Assembly: GCF_024679245.1 (NCBI RefSeq)
Contig: NC_090191.1
Location: 5,039,004-5,103,003, forward strand
Source: Pseudorasbora parva
Lineage: Eukaryota > Chordata > Actinopteri > Cypriniformes > Gobionidae
Length of the DNA stretch: 64,000 nt
Reading direction: 5' to 3'
Made by a program: the position numbers and the translations under genes. Shown here one piece after another: positions 44,411 to 57,000 of the stretch (the stretch's first letter is position 1; each line of letters begins with the position of its first letter). The notes under the pieces are model-generated. The model did not search any database, was not told the origin of the DNA, and worked only from the letters and a program-made list of their open reading frames with translations.

Positions 44411-44751
44411 CTCATGTGGTACTTCAGCACTTTTTTTATACCTAAAACTTTTCCCACAGTGGCCACATGTAAACGGCTTCTATCCAGTGTGAACTCTCAT
44501 GTGTCTGGTAAGGCTTCCTTTACGGTTGAAACTCTTTCCAAACTGTTGGCAGGTGAACGGCTTCTCTCCAGTGTGAATCATTATGTGGTCTACAAAGTGT
44601 CGTTTATGATTGAAACTCTTTCCACACTGAGGACATATGTAGAGTTGCTCTTCAGTGTGAATTTGCATGTGTTTATTAAGGTTTTCCTTTAGGCTGAAAC
44701 ACTTTCCACATTGTTGGCATGTGAAAATCTCTCCTGGGTGAATTTGCATGT
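44411..44751 (-). pseudogene. zinc-finger pseudogene B, C-terminal fingers
   Basis: Minus-strand fingers [30 protein letters not shown] and [10 protein letters not shown]. The third has lost its second zinc Cys (CQQF). A TAG interrupts the linker after HMRVHTG (44482), and an added A in a run of A at 44430 shifts the frame of the last finger. The last finger and 3' flank closely match gene D (62411), a recent paralogue. Confidence 0.85.
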
Positions 44752-45916
44752 GGGTGGTTGACATGACATGACCTTTTTTTGGTCCAATGTGTCAAAGTAA
44801 CGTAAATTATAAAAAAATATGTCAAAAACTGTTATGATATTGTTCAGAAAGTGCTGTTATATATGGACATACAGAGCATTTATAGGATTAATCTTTCATT
44901 TTTTCACAATTTTCAGCCAAACCATAAAAAGCTCATATGGCGTGACTGTCCCAAGCAGATTTCACAAATTTAGATTTTGAATAAAACAAGAAAATTATTT
45001 TATTTTATGTTTATTCAATCCTATATTGATAACCCAAATGTCTACTTGTGACAATGATTGATTAAAAGTTTAGGCAAAATATTTTGAAGCCACCCTTAAC
45101 TAAAACATTTTGTCCCAAAAATGGATATCATATGGTGTGACGCCATATTCCTTTTTTTAAATGGGCAATTGTTTGGAGACCTTTGGGGAGTGGAGGTTCC
45201 TTTTTCTTTTAGGAGGAAGAACAACACCTCAGAAGGACACTTAAAGTTACAAGGTGAGTTTTCTCTCTTCATGTTTAAAAAAAAATCAAGTATATCCGGC
45301 ACTCCTGCTTCAGTTCCCTTTTGCGCTGTCTTTTGGTGTGACGCATTTTACACAAAAATGCCTAAAGTAAATTACTTTTCAGTCAATATTACCTTTCAAA
45401 CTATATTGTCATATTGTAGTTAGCATGGCATTAGAATGTTAGCATAAAGCACATTTCTTAATACCAATATAAGTACATAAAACCTCATATGGGGTGACAC
45501 AATATCATAAGGTGTGACAAGGTTTTCTTGTCACACCATATGATCATTTTGTCACACTATATGATATGAACTGTATTTAAATACATAAATAATGCTCTTA
45601 GAAGCATATTTTATAGCTAATAGTTAAGTTTATTGAATATTTTGTCATTTTAACATATTTTGATACTATATTATTCATACATTTAATATCGATAGACCAC
45701 CTCCATTTGGTGAATCCTTACTTCCCTATACTATCCCATTTTTAAGCTGAATCAATGTTAAACTACAGCATTTTGTCACTTAAATGTTTCCCTATATTTA
45801 TTTATTGTTCAGTTTGATGTACATTTTCAGTAGTTAGTACAGAAAGAAAAAGAAAATACAGGGAAAGATTAAATGCAGATGCTGCAAGTCGAGAGGAGGT
45901 CCTGAGGAAAAGACAA

Positions 45917-46191
45917 GGGCTGAATCCAAAATCGCCCCCTATACCCTCCAATAGGGCATTATTTGAGAGACAGCTATTTGTAGTGTTGTCCGAAACCATA
46001 GTGGATATTATTGGGTGCAGCAGTGCACACATTCTATCCCACAATGCACCACAATAACAAGTGTACAGCAGATGTACACACAATGACTGTCCGAATTCAC
46101 TCACACGTTTTTATTCTCTCCTTCAGGTATATTAGTGGACTAAAGTAGGGAACAGTGAATGAGGGTTTAGGAGGTGATTTTGGATTCAGCC
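45917..46191. mobile_element. MITE with GGGCTGAATCCAAAATC ends
   Basis: GGGCTGAATCCAAAATCGCC on the left and its complement TTTTGGATTCAGCC on the right, about 30-bp arms. No clear target duplication. Confidence 0.7.
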
Positions 46192-46329
46192 TAGCAAAGT
46201 AAATACAAACATTTAACTTATTGATAGTGATGCAGCACCATTGTGCAGTTATATTGAGACCAAATTGAAAAGCACATTATCAATGGAAAAACTCAGCTCA
46301 AAGAAGGCTCTACAAAAAAAATTATAATA

Positions 46330-46480
46330 ATACACACACACTTGCGCTAGCAGACAGACTCACTCACTGACTCACTCACACACTCACTCGCTCAGACACT
46401 CACACACACTCGCACACAAACACACACTCTCACTCAAACACACTAGCAATCATGCAGACTCACTCAATCACACTTGAATG
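46330..46480. repeat. CACT/CACA-rich low-complexity tract
   Basis: Irregular runs of ACTCACTCACAC and ACACACACT. Confidence 0.8.
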
Positions 46481-47511
46481 CAAAAGTAAATGTAATAAAG
46501 TATTAATCTGTAATTTTTTTGCAGTGGATATTTCTGTATTTCTGAAATGCTTGAATTTCATTCATGAATTTCATGTATTCTGAATATACATGATTGAATT
46601 CGTCTATTTACAGATATCAAGAGAAAAACTTAAAGAGGAGGTTCAAACGTTCAGAGTGAATTCACTTGTTTAAACAATTTTGTGTTTTTGTTGCTGAAAC
46701 AAAGATTCACTTGTTAGTGCTCATTTCTTATCTTATTATGTCAGTTTTTAGATACTATTTCCTTTTCATTTTTATACTGTAGATCGTAAAAGACTTAAAA
46801 GTGGTGCTGTGTTCTTTTGTGAGTTGAAGCTAGCGTGACAATGTAATTTCCTGTAAAGGATCAATAAAGTATCAACAACAACAACTTGTCAGTTTGGTTG
46901 TTTGTTAAATGCAGCTAATAAATTTTTTTTTGCATTCAGATTGTTTATTTTGGTGTGATTCCTCATATGGTGTGACACCATGTCATTTGGTGTGACATTC
47001 AGAATTTTGGGGAAAAAAAAAGGCTTTTTGGTTATTAATCATACAATCATCAATGTGACAGATGGGGAATAGTGCCAGGAAAGGTTACAAGCATTTTGGT
47101 ACTTTTATAACAAGGTATTCCCAAATTAATTTGAAGTATATTGAAAGATTACGAGTAAACATCTTAATGAGTGTTGATAAAGTAAAATAATGCAAAATGT
47201 AATATATATGCACATAAGAAATGCTATACTTTTAAATAGAAATGATAAAGAAGCAAGATAAATAGACTTACATGATCACATTATACCCCTTTTTAATTTA
47301 ATACACAATAACAATCATGTCACACCATATGACAATTTTTGTCACTAAGACAGTAAACTAGTGAATAAATGTAAAATTCCGAACAAAATCTACAAGACCA
47401 CATATCTATATGGAAATATAAGAGTTGGTTGAATATAACCCAATAAGTTTCATGACTTGCATTTGAGATTTTTTTTTAAAACTTTTTTTCAGCCAAATAT
47501 GTCAACCACCC

Positions 47512-47899
47512 ATGTGTTTATTAAGGTTTCCCTTTAGGCTGAATCTTTTTCCACACTTTTGGCAGATATAAGGTTTCTCTCCAGTGTGGCTTCGTATGTG
47601 CCTGTTAAGGCTTAATTTATCAGCAAAACTCTTTCCACACTGAGGACAGGTGTAAGGTTTCTCTCCAGTGTGAAGTATCATGTGCCTGTTAAGGGTTGAT
47701 TTAAGAGAGAATATTTTTCCACAATCTTGGCAGGTAAAATTACTTCTAGTTCCATTTTTTTCAGCCTTTTTTTGTGACGTCTTTTCACCCTGTGAGCAAC
47801 TAAAAGTTTGTTCTCTTGTTATGAAATCACAATTCTTGAATAGATCATTCTCTTCTATTTCATTCAGTACTTCAGTCTCCTCTTTCAGGGACATCAGGT
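47512..47899 (-). pseudogene. zinc-finger pseudogene B, N-terminal part of finger exon
   Basis: Acceptor ttcaccttag|AC opens [19 protein letters not shown], the usual start of this exon type, then a basic linker and three fingers (FTCQDC, YTCPQC, YICQKC). The third is broken after NLNKHM by the element at 44752-47511. No first coding exon for this gene is seen between it and gene C. With the other lesions it is certainly non-functional as a full array; a short three-finger product remains conceivable. Confidence 0.85.
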
Positions 47900-47979
47900 C
47901 TAAGGTGAAAAGAGACAAATGCAAAATGAACACCAGTACAATGGCACAGAACAACAGACAACAAAACATTTAGACATTT

Positions 47980-48002
47980 GGGGGGGGGGGGGGGGGGGGG
48001 GG
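47980..48002. repeat. poly-G run (23 G)
   Basis: Uninterrupted G tract just upstream of pseudogene B's exon. Confidence 0.95.
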
Positions 48003-48356
48003 TATGTGAAATACCCAGATATGTTTAGGAGTGAGAGAGTGGATAACTAGGGCCCTATAATTTCCGTGAACATATAACGTCATTGGCATATCACTGGCAT
48101 ATAATGCGGAATCTGTGTATTAACGCTGAATCTAGTGTTAACGCAGACTTTCCCGGAATTTTACATATTTGGAAATTCTGTTTTGTGTGGGAACGTAAGT
48201 CTGGGGAAAACGACCAGGGGAAGCAAATCTTTTTACACAGGCAGCATTTGTCACGCGCAGCTGAACCGCGGCTCGTGTATTGCAAATACAGACAAATACC
48301 GTCTGTCAGATTTTTCTGGTGGTCTGCTCGACCCAAACACATATGCATATAACATG

Positions 48357-48360
<4 letters not shown>

Positions 48361-48393
<33 letters not shown>

Positions 48394-48440
48394 GGCCGGG
48401 ACTTTAACGCGTTAATTAAGATTAATTAATTACGTGACTT
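48361..48440. mobile_element. AT microsatellite plus one end of a hAT element
   Basis: (AT)15 runs to 48390, followed by TAGGGCCGGGACTTTAACGC, the same terminus as the element at 50058. The copy diverges after about 50 bp, and no right end is found. Confidence 0.65.
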
Positions 48441-48717
48441 TATTACGTCATTTAAACTTATATAAACTGATATAATGTATTTTACTGGAAAGTTTAAAGC
48501 TCATAACCATAATATTTTGTTGTGACTTGAAGTACTTGAAATGCAGTGTTATGTTGCATCATGCAGTATTTGTCCTGAAAAGTAAATGTGATGTTTGTTA
48601 ACTCAATAAATTTAAGGTCATTCCTTTTTTTTTTATGTTTTATGTTCTATTATATTAACATTAAAAGCACACTCCTTTTACGACTAAAATAACAGTAAAG
48701 AGTAAAAAAAAAAAAAA

Positions 48718-48718
<1 letters not shown>

Positions 48719-48783
<65 letters not shown>
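48719..48783. repeat. (TA)n microsatellite
   Basis: About 32 perfect TA units. Confidence 0.95.
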
Positions 48784-48785
<2 letters not shown>

Positions 48786-48929
48786 CCAAAAATAAAAACG
48801 AATTTGCAAAAATGAACAACAACAAAACAACAGAATTTTGGAAAAAATAAAACAGGTTTTATAGGTCCCTCCCTAGATAACCTCAACTTTCGGTTCCTAA
48901 AACGGAGGTAACTTTCAAAGGTATCAGGG

Positions 48930-49992
48930 CAGGGATAGAAATTAACTTTTTTTTGTCCACCGGCCACTGTGGCTGATGGATTTCAAAATCTACCAGCCAC
49001 TCAATGTTTTTACCAGCCACTTTCTTGTTTTTAACCGACAATGTGTAACTGCACGTGAAAATTAATACCATAAGCTCTACAATACTTAAGCCGTTTATTT
49101 ATCTCAAAGTCTCAATGAAATACTGACACTTTCTCTTATACACACACAAACCATGAACTGATATACATTTCATTAAATGAGCAGGGGTCTGTGCATTTTT
49201 GTTTTGTTTTTTGTTTTTACTTGGATGTGGCATTTGGATGATTCGTGGTCTTTTATGGCTTCCAGTTTTAGGTTTTTAGTCCCAAGCGTGTTGATGACAT
49301 ACCGAGCAGAACATTGTCAGAAGAGATGCACCGAAATCAAAATTCTTGGCCAAAACCGAAAGAGAGGATACCAAGGCCAAAAAGCCAAACGAAATTATGC
49401 CAATTATTAGTACCATTGCATTCATGGCTAATGCTATGGCTGTGTAACTTTACTAAAAATCAAGGCATCGCAATTGCATAAATTAATATTAAAGTTTCAA
49501 ATAATAAATCAATTACAAGTTATGCAAATATTTATTTAGCACATTGCAACAATGCACAGTATAAAATAAAATTCAAAATAAAATGTTTAACTTGACCTCA
49601 CTCGTGTGTACAAGGTGGACATGTTGACATACTTTTTGTGGGAGTTTGTCCATTCCAGCGCAAGACTTGAAAGAGAACTCAATATATGCGCCCGGTGAGA
49701 CGAGAGCGCACTTTCGGATGATGCACAGAGACAGGATCTTCTCTCCGCGCGCGAGTCTTCATTCGCGTCTTCTGGCTCTAACATTACACACACCCGGAGG
49801 GTGGTGATGACGGCGAAAACAACTGCTCATATACGGCAGCAGCACTCGCATGCATTAAACAAAGTTTACAAAGAGGTGAAACGATAGATATTTTTATTAA
49901 CCCGCCATGGGGCAGGTAGGTGAAGCGAGTTTACCCACCACAACTCAAAATCACCCGCATTTGGCTGGTGACGGTGCTAATTTCCATCCCTG
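48930..49992. mobile_element. hAT-like non-autonomous element (CAGGGATAGAAATTA ends)
   Basis: CAGGGATAGAAATTAAC on the left and CTAATTTCCATCCCTG on the right are inverted. Inside each end are GGCCACTGTGGCTG/GGCTGGTG words. No matching 8-bp duplication is visible, perhaps because the right flank is a TA microsatellite. No coding frame. Confidence 0.65.

Positions 49993-49995
<3 letters not shown>

Positions 49996-50057
<62 letters not shown>
49996..50057. repeat. (TA)n microsatellite
   Basis: About 30 TA units abutting the hAT element that follows. Confidence 0.95.
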
Positions 50058-50060
<3 letters not shown>

Positions 50061-50888
50061 GGCCGGGACTTTAACGCGTTAATTAAGATTAATTAACTAC
50101 GGGACTTTACCGCGTTAATTAATTACGCAAAAAAAAAAAAATTAATCGCACTTATTTTTGCCCCGCGGAACGTTTTTCAATGAATGAGTTTTGACGGACC
50201 GATTATACTGGAACACCAACTAGCGCTCATGAGTCACGACAACAACCATGAAAACAACAAACCATAGTGAACATGAACGAAGAAGCTGATGAGACCGCTT
50301 TGCTTGGCCCCGTGGATGGGAAATTTAGTTTTAAAAAACGAAATGATGGAAGCGTCGACAAGAGCATGGTTGTGTGCAAGCTATACAACAGGGGTATCCA
50401 AAGTCGGTCCTGGAGGGCCACTGACGTCCTGCAGAGTTTAGCTCCAGCTTGCCTCAATACACTGCTAAAGTTTCTAGTATGCCTAATAAGACCTTAATGA
50501 GCTGGTACAGGTGTGTTTAATTGGGGTTAGAGCTAAACTCAGCAGAACAGTGGCCCTCCAGGAGCAGGATTGGACACCCCTGCTATACAACAAGGAATTA
50601 GCGTATCACCGCAGCACATCAAGCCTCAAATATCACAAATATGCTTTTGCTACACTTAATGGCAAACATTGCACTGGTCTGCTGGACTGAAATAAATAAA
50701 CAATATTTTGTTGATTAAGCTTATGTATTCAGTCATTATTCAATGGTATACTAAAAATCCATGTGAAAAATGACTTCTCATTGTTCTCAGGTAAAATATT
50801 TATATGCGATTAAAATGCGATTAATTTCGATTAATTAATTACAAAGCCTCTAATTAATTAGATTAATTTTTTTAATCGAGTCCCGGCC

Positions 50889-50891
<3 letters not shown>
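50058..50891 (+). mobile_element. deletion-derived hAT element with BED-finger remnant
   Basis: TAGGGCCGGGACTTTAACGC on the left and GAGTCCCGGCCCTA on the right, embedded in TA repeats on both sides. A plus frame from 50271 (MNEEADETALLGPVDGKF, then KSMVVCKLYN and, past a MITE, KELAYHRSTSSLKYH) is the BED-finger start of a hAT transposase; one finger Cys has become Tyr. The catalytic domain is absent. Confidence 0.8.
50389..50582. mobile_element. 194-bp hAT MITE, 8-bp TSD
   Basis: CAGGGGTATCCAAAGTCGGT and GATTGGACACCCCTG ends, flanked by CTATACAA at 50381-50388 and 50583-50590. Sits inside the BED remnant. Confidence 0.9.

Positions 50892-50934
<43 letters not shown>
50892..50934. repeat. 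(TA)n microsatellite
   Basis: About 21 TA units on the right flank of the hAT element. Confidence 0.95.
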
Positions 50935-50935
<1 letters not shown>

Positions 50936-51086
50936 CTTTCTTTGACGTCATAGATCCCCAACCTGTCGTATGCTGGGCCTGGTGTCTCTATAAAAGTTTT
51001 AGGCTTATAAAACTTTAAAACTTATAGGATATTCTTATATTATGATGACCTTTTATATATCAAAAGCTCAAGGGAAAGTTGATTTC

Positions 51087-51964
51087 TCAATTCATCACCA
51101 CTTTAATACTTTCCCCACCACATATAAACAGCTTCTCTCCAGTGTGAGCTCTCATGTGTCTGTTAAGGTTTCCTTTTCGTTTGAAATTTTTTCCACATTG
51201 TTGGCATTTGTAAGGTTTCTCTCCAGTGTGAATCCTCATGTGGTCTTTAACGGTTTCATGCTGATCAAAGCTCTTTCCACAGTCAGGGCAGATGTAAGGC
51301 TTCTCTCCAGTATGAATTCTCATGTGTCTGTTAAGGCTCTCTTTTCGGTTGAAACTTTTTCCGCATTGTTGGCAGGTGAACGGCTTCTCTCCAGTGTGAA
51401 TCCTTATGTGGAATTTAAGGTATTGTTTTTGATTGAAAGTCCTTCCACACTGAGGGCACATGTAAGGCTTCTTTCCAGAGTGAAGTCTCATGTGCCTCTT
51501 AACGCTTTCTTCTCGAGTGAAACTCTTTCCACACTGTTGGCAGGTGTACAGTTTCTCTCCAGTGTGAACTCTCATGTGTCTGTTAAGGCTTCCTTCTCGG
51601 TTGAAACTGTTTCCACATTTTTGGCAGATGAATGGCTTTTCTCCTGTGTGAATCCTTAGGTGGTATTCTAAGTGTTGTTTTTTAGTGAAACTCTTTCCAC
51701 AGTGTTGGCAGGTACAGGGCTTCTCTCTTGTGTAAATCCTCATGTGCCTGTTAAAGTCTTTCTTTAGAGTGAATATGTTTTCACAATGTTGGCAGGTGAA
51801 ATTACTTCTAGTTACCTTCTTTTTAGCCCTTTTTCGTGACAATGTCTTTCCAGCCTGTGAGCAAAACACAGTTTTTCCTTTTGTTATGAAATCATGGTTC
51901 TTATATTGATCTTTCTCTTCAATTTCATTCAATTCTTCACTCTCCTCTTTCAGGGCCATCAGGT
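51087..51964 (-). CDS. zinc-finger gene C, finger exon (8 C2H2 fingers)
   Basis: Acceptor ttttcatcttag|AC opens [20 protein letters not shown], followed by a basic linker and eight fingers joined by TGEKP-type linkers. Finger 1 is degenerate, its last His being Tyr (HMRIY). The protein ends after GEKLFICGGESIKVVMN at 51087; a ninth finger has been cut short. The exon takes two bases before its first full codon, exactly closing the phase-1 end of the first coding exon at 57542-57626. This gives a 320-residue protein, with the acidic module once. Likely a nuclear sequence-specific DNA-binding protein; its target is unknown. The intron (57541-51965) holds a Harbinger-like MITE and a hAT element. 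Confidence 0.88.
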
Positions 51965-54177
51965 CTAAGATGAAAAGAGACAAATGGATATCAACACCAA
52001 TTAAATGGCACAAAGCAACAGACAACAAAACATTTAGGCATGTAAAGTATCAAAATGAACTAGATCCTTTTCCCAATTGTGTTGCACTGAGGGGGAAAGG
52101 TGGACACGGTGCGGAGGGCCCAGAAGGGGTGAATTGATATCATATTCATAACAATGTCATTCAAAATAGCTGAGGAGCACTGTCTTTTACCCTTACATGA
52201 AGACTTAATGAAGAAATTTGCTCTCAATAAAGAATCCAGTAGAAGATACACCAGAGTCTCCTGGACCCTGTTGTTCAATTTTTTTAAATTTGGATCAGAA
52301 TTATCTAGATTTGGAAATCCCATGTTTTGCTATCCAGGATCTGGGGGGTATTTCAGAAAGGAAAGTTAACTTGGCCTCACACATACCTTGAACTCACGGT
52401 TGATTAACCCAAACCTTGCTTACTCAAGGTAAACGAGTCTGGGATTAAGTTCAGACAACTTATCTTTAATAATGTAGCGTCTGTGGTCTCTTACAATGAG
52501 GATCAAAGATGAGTCAATGTTGATTGTAAAAGGGGGGATAGCTTTTAGCCACATCTAAATTAGGGGCCCGATGCCAACGAGTCTGGGCAAGTGACACCTA
52601 AGACAGTTTTTATGACCCAGACGAAATTAAACAGGCAGTGATCTGGTCACATGACTTGAACCCTGCCCCGCTCAGAATTCACCCTCTGGATTGGGTAAAC
52701 TAACCCAGAAGGGGCGTGGATTAATTGTCTTAAAAGACAAGTGGAGACATTTCTCCGGGCTCTTCCCCTCTTCCTCTTCTTTCCTCGCTTCCTCATCGCA
52801 TCAGAAAAGCCTCAGGGCGATCCATCAACTTACTAGCCCCGAGGGAGAACGCAGCCCATTTCTAGAGCGACCAGCCGCTCCACCCCGACCTCGGAAAGAA
52901 CCGCCGGACACGCAGGACATTTGAACTCGGAACACACGCACACATGCGAGAAGCCAAAACTAAAGCAAGTATTCTTATTTCTAAAATCCAAACTGCTGTT
53001 AAGAGGGTCGTGTTATTTTCCCGTTGGGACAAGTTAACTCCGTGAGGGCTGTGTTTGATGAACTGAAGGGAAGCTGCTTCTCATCCCTACCTCTCTATCT
53101 CTCCCTATCTCTCTTTATCTCTCTAATTTTAGTCTATTCATTATTCTCGTTTATGTACCATATTCTTTCATTTACTATCTATATTTCTACTCTCTTGATG
53201 CATATTTAGTGTGTACTTTCTGTGTGAATTGTAGTGTTATTTTTAGTCTGTGTTTATTAAACCTCCAAAAGACATTTAATGAGTTGAATCTGTTATTCTT
53301 CCACATACACGAAGTCAATGAAACTTACGATCTAACGTTACCTAACTGCTTATGCTACTATTTTAGTAAAGTAACTTGTACGACCATTTGAAATATTGAC
53401 TTTGTCCTGATCAGTAAAGTTAATGTTTCTTATGCGCTCGTAAAGCAGTAATCCCTTATTGAGAGTTGATTTGAAAGTCTATAACTAATTTGCAGGACAA
53501 ACTTAGTAAGATCATTTCAAGCAATTCCGTAAAGGGTTACTTGTATTTAATTAAACATTTTTCCCTAGCGGAAAATTTTAATACGTAATGAACGACTAGC
53601 AAATTATATTCATAAATTCATGAATATTGAATATTAAATCCCTTTTGAGTTAATTATTCCCCGAGACATTAAACTCACATAGTCGTTTTTGTTACAATAA
53701 GATTAATTTAAAAGAATAAAGAACACAACCATATGCATAAAACATGACAAGTAACTGTTTTATTTAATTAATACAGTATCATACAGCAATCCTTAAGTTA
53801 AATTTACTACTTTTAATACCTTTTTTACTACCTTCAGAATATTTTTTAAAACCATCACGACACTGAATTGCAAATCAGCGACCTTTCTATTATTTACACA
53901 GATTTTGACGCATATAACATACAAAAAAGAATAGATTTAGATTCGACAGCAGGAGGAAATCTGTTATAAGTTATCATTCAGACACAGTAAAATACATCTC
54001 AACATTCACAAAGTTTGGTTAAGGAAAAGCATTACTGCATACACATTTGATTTCAATTAATAATTGGTAATTCAGCAATTAAATTATTTAGTGTTTTTTT
54101 CCAACAACAAAACCTGAGCCAAATATTACATTTCTATAACTGTGATAAGTTTTTGAATTTAACAAAATACTAAAAAC
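51965..54177. other. gene C intron; possible LTR near 52.5-53.7 kb
   Basis: 52050-52110 resembles 63250-63280, the same place next to gene D's exon. From 52740 a C/T-rich stretch (CTCTTCCCCTCTTCCTCTTC) and later text look like a retroviral-type LTR, but I could not set its ends. No gene. Confidence 0.3.
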
Positions 54178-54260
54178 TAGTGCTGTCAATCGATTAAAAA
54201 CTTTAACAAGATTAACCACACATTTTTTTCTGTGATTAATCGCAATAAAAAAGAAATGCT
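54178..54260. mobile_element. one-ended hAT-like remnant
   Basis: TAGTGCTGTCAATCGATT and GTGATTAATCGC are typical of a fish hAT terminus; no right end was found. Confidence 0.45.
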
Positions 54261-54795
54261 TTTGTACGTTTTTAATATATTTTTTAATATAATAATTTTA
54301 CTGTTAATCAAATGAATGTAGAAACAACATAAAAACAGTATATTTAAATACTTGTTTAAATGGCATCTGTTTATGAATGAAGGCCAGTATTACTGATATT
54401 AATACAGCTACTGATTTATTTTTATTTTTTTACATTTATTATTAGGCTTCAAAAATATAACAATGCTAACATAAACCCATAATAAATGTCATGTTTACTC
54501 CTGCCCTTCCTGTCTAAACAGTTAGGAAATATACAGAAATTTAATAAAGTTATCAAAGTTATATGCAGTCTGCACTGCATAAACTATAAATTAAATACTT
54601 AATCCTTATTAAAGCTACAAAAGTTATTTAGTCAAGAGCAGCGAGTCATTTTCTCTGTTCCCTTTGTTTTTTAACTTTACTGACAGGAATCTTTATTGGC
54701 TGCTGTCCCTTTAAGAGCAGACAGACACGCGGATCTCACTGTTTACTGTCTGTGGATCGCGCCTCATTCTCTCACAACTCTTTTTGTTCATTTTA

Positions 54796-55460
54796 CCGTG
54801 CGTTCACACCGCCGCCGACGAGAGCGTCAAAATTCGCTCTTGCCGCCCTGACAACGACGCTGTAGAAAGCTCCGTGGACGTGCTGCCGCTCTGACGTAGA
54901 TCGAATGTTTTTTCTTTTTTTAAACTGTATTTAAAGAGGCCGCAAATCAAACAAGCATGTTGATGGATATACTGACCACAAGTAGGGTATAAATTAACTT
55001 CATGAAATCGTTTAAATGTGAAAGTAAGAATTAATTGCACACCCGCTGAACAACGAGCGTTCTAGCGCCTATAAAATAGTGTTGCGCGACTTCTTAACAA
55101 ATTACACATCACTATGAATGATCTTGTCATAAATGATAGGGAAACCCGCACAGCAATGATCAACCTCTCCTACAAATTGCTTGGGAACTAATGTGGTCGG
55201 AACCAAAGTTTACAGGCCTGCGTTCTCTGGATTTCTCTCAAGCGGAGCACTTCTACATTCTGACTGGTTGCCGCCTGTTGCCGCCGAACCGCGTCATAGC
55301 TCATTACCATAAAGTTGAGCTGATTTCAACTCTCCTCGACGCCCAAATCGTCCAAGACGCGCCGCGCCGCTCTCGCCGGAGCTCGCCGCCCGGCTCCCAT
55401 TGAAAATGAATGACTTCCGGCCAGCTTGACGCTCTCGCCGCCGGCGGTGTGAACGCACAG
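54796..55460. mobile_element. Harbinger-like MITE, TTA duplication
   Basis: CCGTGCGTTCACACCGCCG and complement CTGTGCGTTCACACCGCCG, flanked by TTA at 54793-54795 and 55461-55463, the 3-bp TWA target of PIF/Harbinger. Ends are GC-rich, with CGACGAGAGCGTCAA pairing. Non-coding. Confidence 0.8.
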
Positions 55461-55559
55461 TTAGACTTCATATAAATCATTTAAGATTACTCTTATGAGG
55501 ACAGTCGTTGAAGATATGCCTTGAAGCAAGTCTAAAATAAAACGTAAGCCAGCCACTTC

Positions 55560-57000
55560 TGTTGAGCGCGCACATAGGCCGTAAAAAAATATGGATGACT
55601 CGACATCATCCGTTTCCGCTTGCCATTTTTGAAGCTTTCAGGCGGGGGTGCACGGCGCTGACATCTTGGAACCGAGTCCGCGTAGTAGCAATTTCGTGAC
55701 CGGTGCAGGAAGTAGAGCAGGAAGTACAGCTGTGATATCAAAAGCCCGCCCACACTCTCGCAGATGCAGAACAATTAATTATGTTGGTGTGAAATAAACA
55801 GTTATGGAAATGTAGAAATGAAAGCTAAAGCTCCAATCTGCTCCCGAACATCCCGAAAAAAAGTCCGTTAGTGCCTCAGTGACAACTTCACTCAGAGAAG
55901 CCGTCAGTCTCAGCTGTCAATCATGACGTCACACCCCCCGTTTTTATAGCATCAAATAACTAACTCAAAATAAACTTATTTGTAAATCGAACACCTGAAA
56001 TGAAATCATCGTGATGATAACTGCCTTCTAGGGCTGTTTCGAATGCCATTTTTTGAGCTTCGAAGCTTAGGTGGCAATCAATATCGAATATTCAAAGCTT
56101 CGGTGGGTGGGGCTAAATATATAATAATAGTGTCAGTTTGCATTTGTATCCTCTTTCACGACTTCACGTTTCACTCTTCGGCATCGTAAATGTGTTGCGG
56201 CAGACCCAGTGGAGTGCAGTGTTGCATTTGGTGCAATATGATCAGGTGGCACACATTCTTTAAATATTAATAAACATTTAATAATCTTTTAAATAGAACA
56301 GTTTCCGGTACGCATTACACGGGCAGGTTTATGCTCCGAAAACGGACAGTGCACAAGTGATACAAAACACAAAGTCTGTTGAGAGCAAGAACTTTAATAA
56401 GGTATTAATAACGAACCTTTCTTTAAAACAAATGAATCCCAAAACAGAAATTAAATTAGTAACACACAGTGATTTCAATGAACTGCATGCTTATAAACAG
56501 TTGAATAAGAATAAATGAATTGTTTTTAAAATGACACAAAATGTAATATCTATTACAATTAGTTTTATTCTATATAAGGGATTTATTTTGTCTTATTCTG
56601 ACTTTTTGTCCCCTTTAAAATGCGCGATGCTTTTATTGAAAGCATGTTGCGTTTTTTTTTTAATTTATTATTATTATTTCAAGCATGATTGAGAATGAGT
56701 CCGCAACGGAAGTCACGTGTTGAAAAAAAAAAAAACGAATATTCGAATCTCAAAACTGAAAATCGAATGGCACCTCACCGAACGAATATTCGTATATTCG
56801 ATTATTCTAGTACAGCCCTACTGCCTTCAATGACATAAACTAACTTTGGGGAAAAAATATTTGAATTGTAATTTTATTGTTTAGTTTGCCTCGCGTCCAT
56901 TAGAAAACACAGAGGGGCGGCTATACTGGGACCGGTCACCGGGGGGCAATCGAGGCGCAAAAGCTTCAGTGTCTGAGAGGGAGACTGCAGGCTTGAGCGC
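55560..57000. repeat. dispersed repeat shared with 5.0-6.4 kb
   Basis: Same blocks and order as at 5020-5560/6301-6400, same orientation. Because here it lies in an intron and there upstream of a promoter, the two are separate insertions and not part of the segmental duplication. Split by the hAT at 56029-56820. Confidence 0.7.
56029..56820. mobile_element. non-autonomous hAT element, 8-bp TSD
   Basis: TAGGGCTGTTTCGAATGCC and its loose complement TAGTACAGCCCTA, flanked by CTGCCTTC at 56021-56028 and 56821-56828. TCGAAT/ATTCGA words cluster near both ends. No transposase. Confidence 0.9.

Larger units (their letters stand above)
44752..47511. mobile_element. 2.76-kb DNA element with dispersed CATATGGTGTGAC motif
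   Basis: The ends GGGTGGTTGACAT and its complement ATGTCAACCACCC are 13-bp perfect inverted repeats, flanked by ATGT (4-5 bp target duplication). Removing it joins NLNKHM to QIHPGE, the normal finger sequence. A motif CATATGGTGTGAC, with one- or two-base variants, recurs at about ten sites in both orientations (44934, 45129, 45331, 45486, 45506, 45530, 45551, 46964, 46984, 47319). No transposase frame is seen. A MITE sits at 45917-46191. Superfamily not recognised. Confidence 0.8.

Noticed and set aside
51042..51659. 205-codon plus-strand frame
   Set aside because: Antisense shadow of gene C's finger array; the repeated 84-bp unit keeps it open.
52500..53700. Possible LTR of a retroelement
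   Set aside because: The composition suggests one, but no paired LTR, target duplication or internal coding region could be identified.
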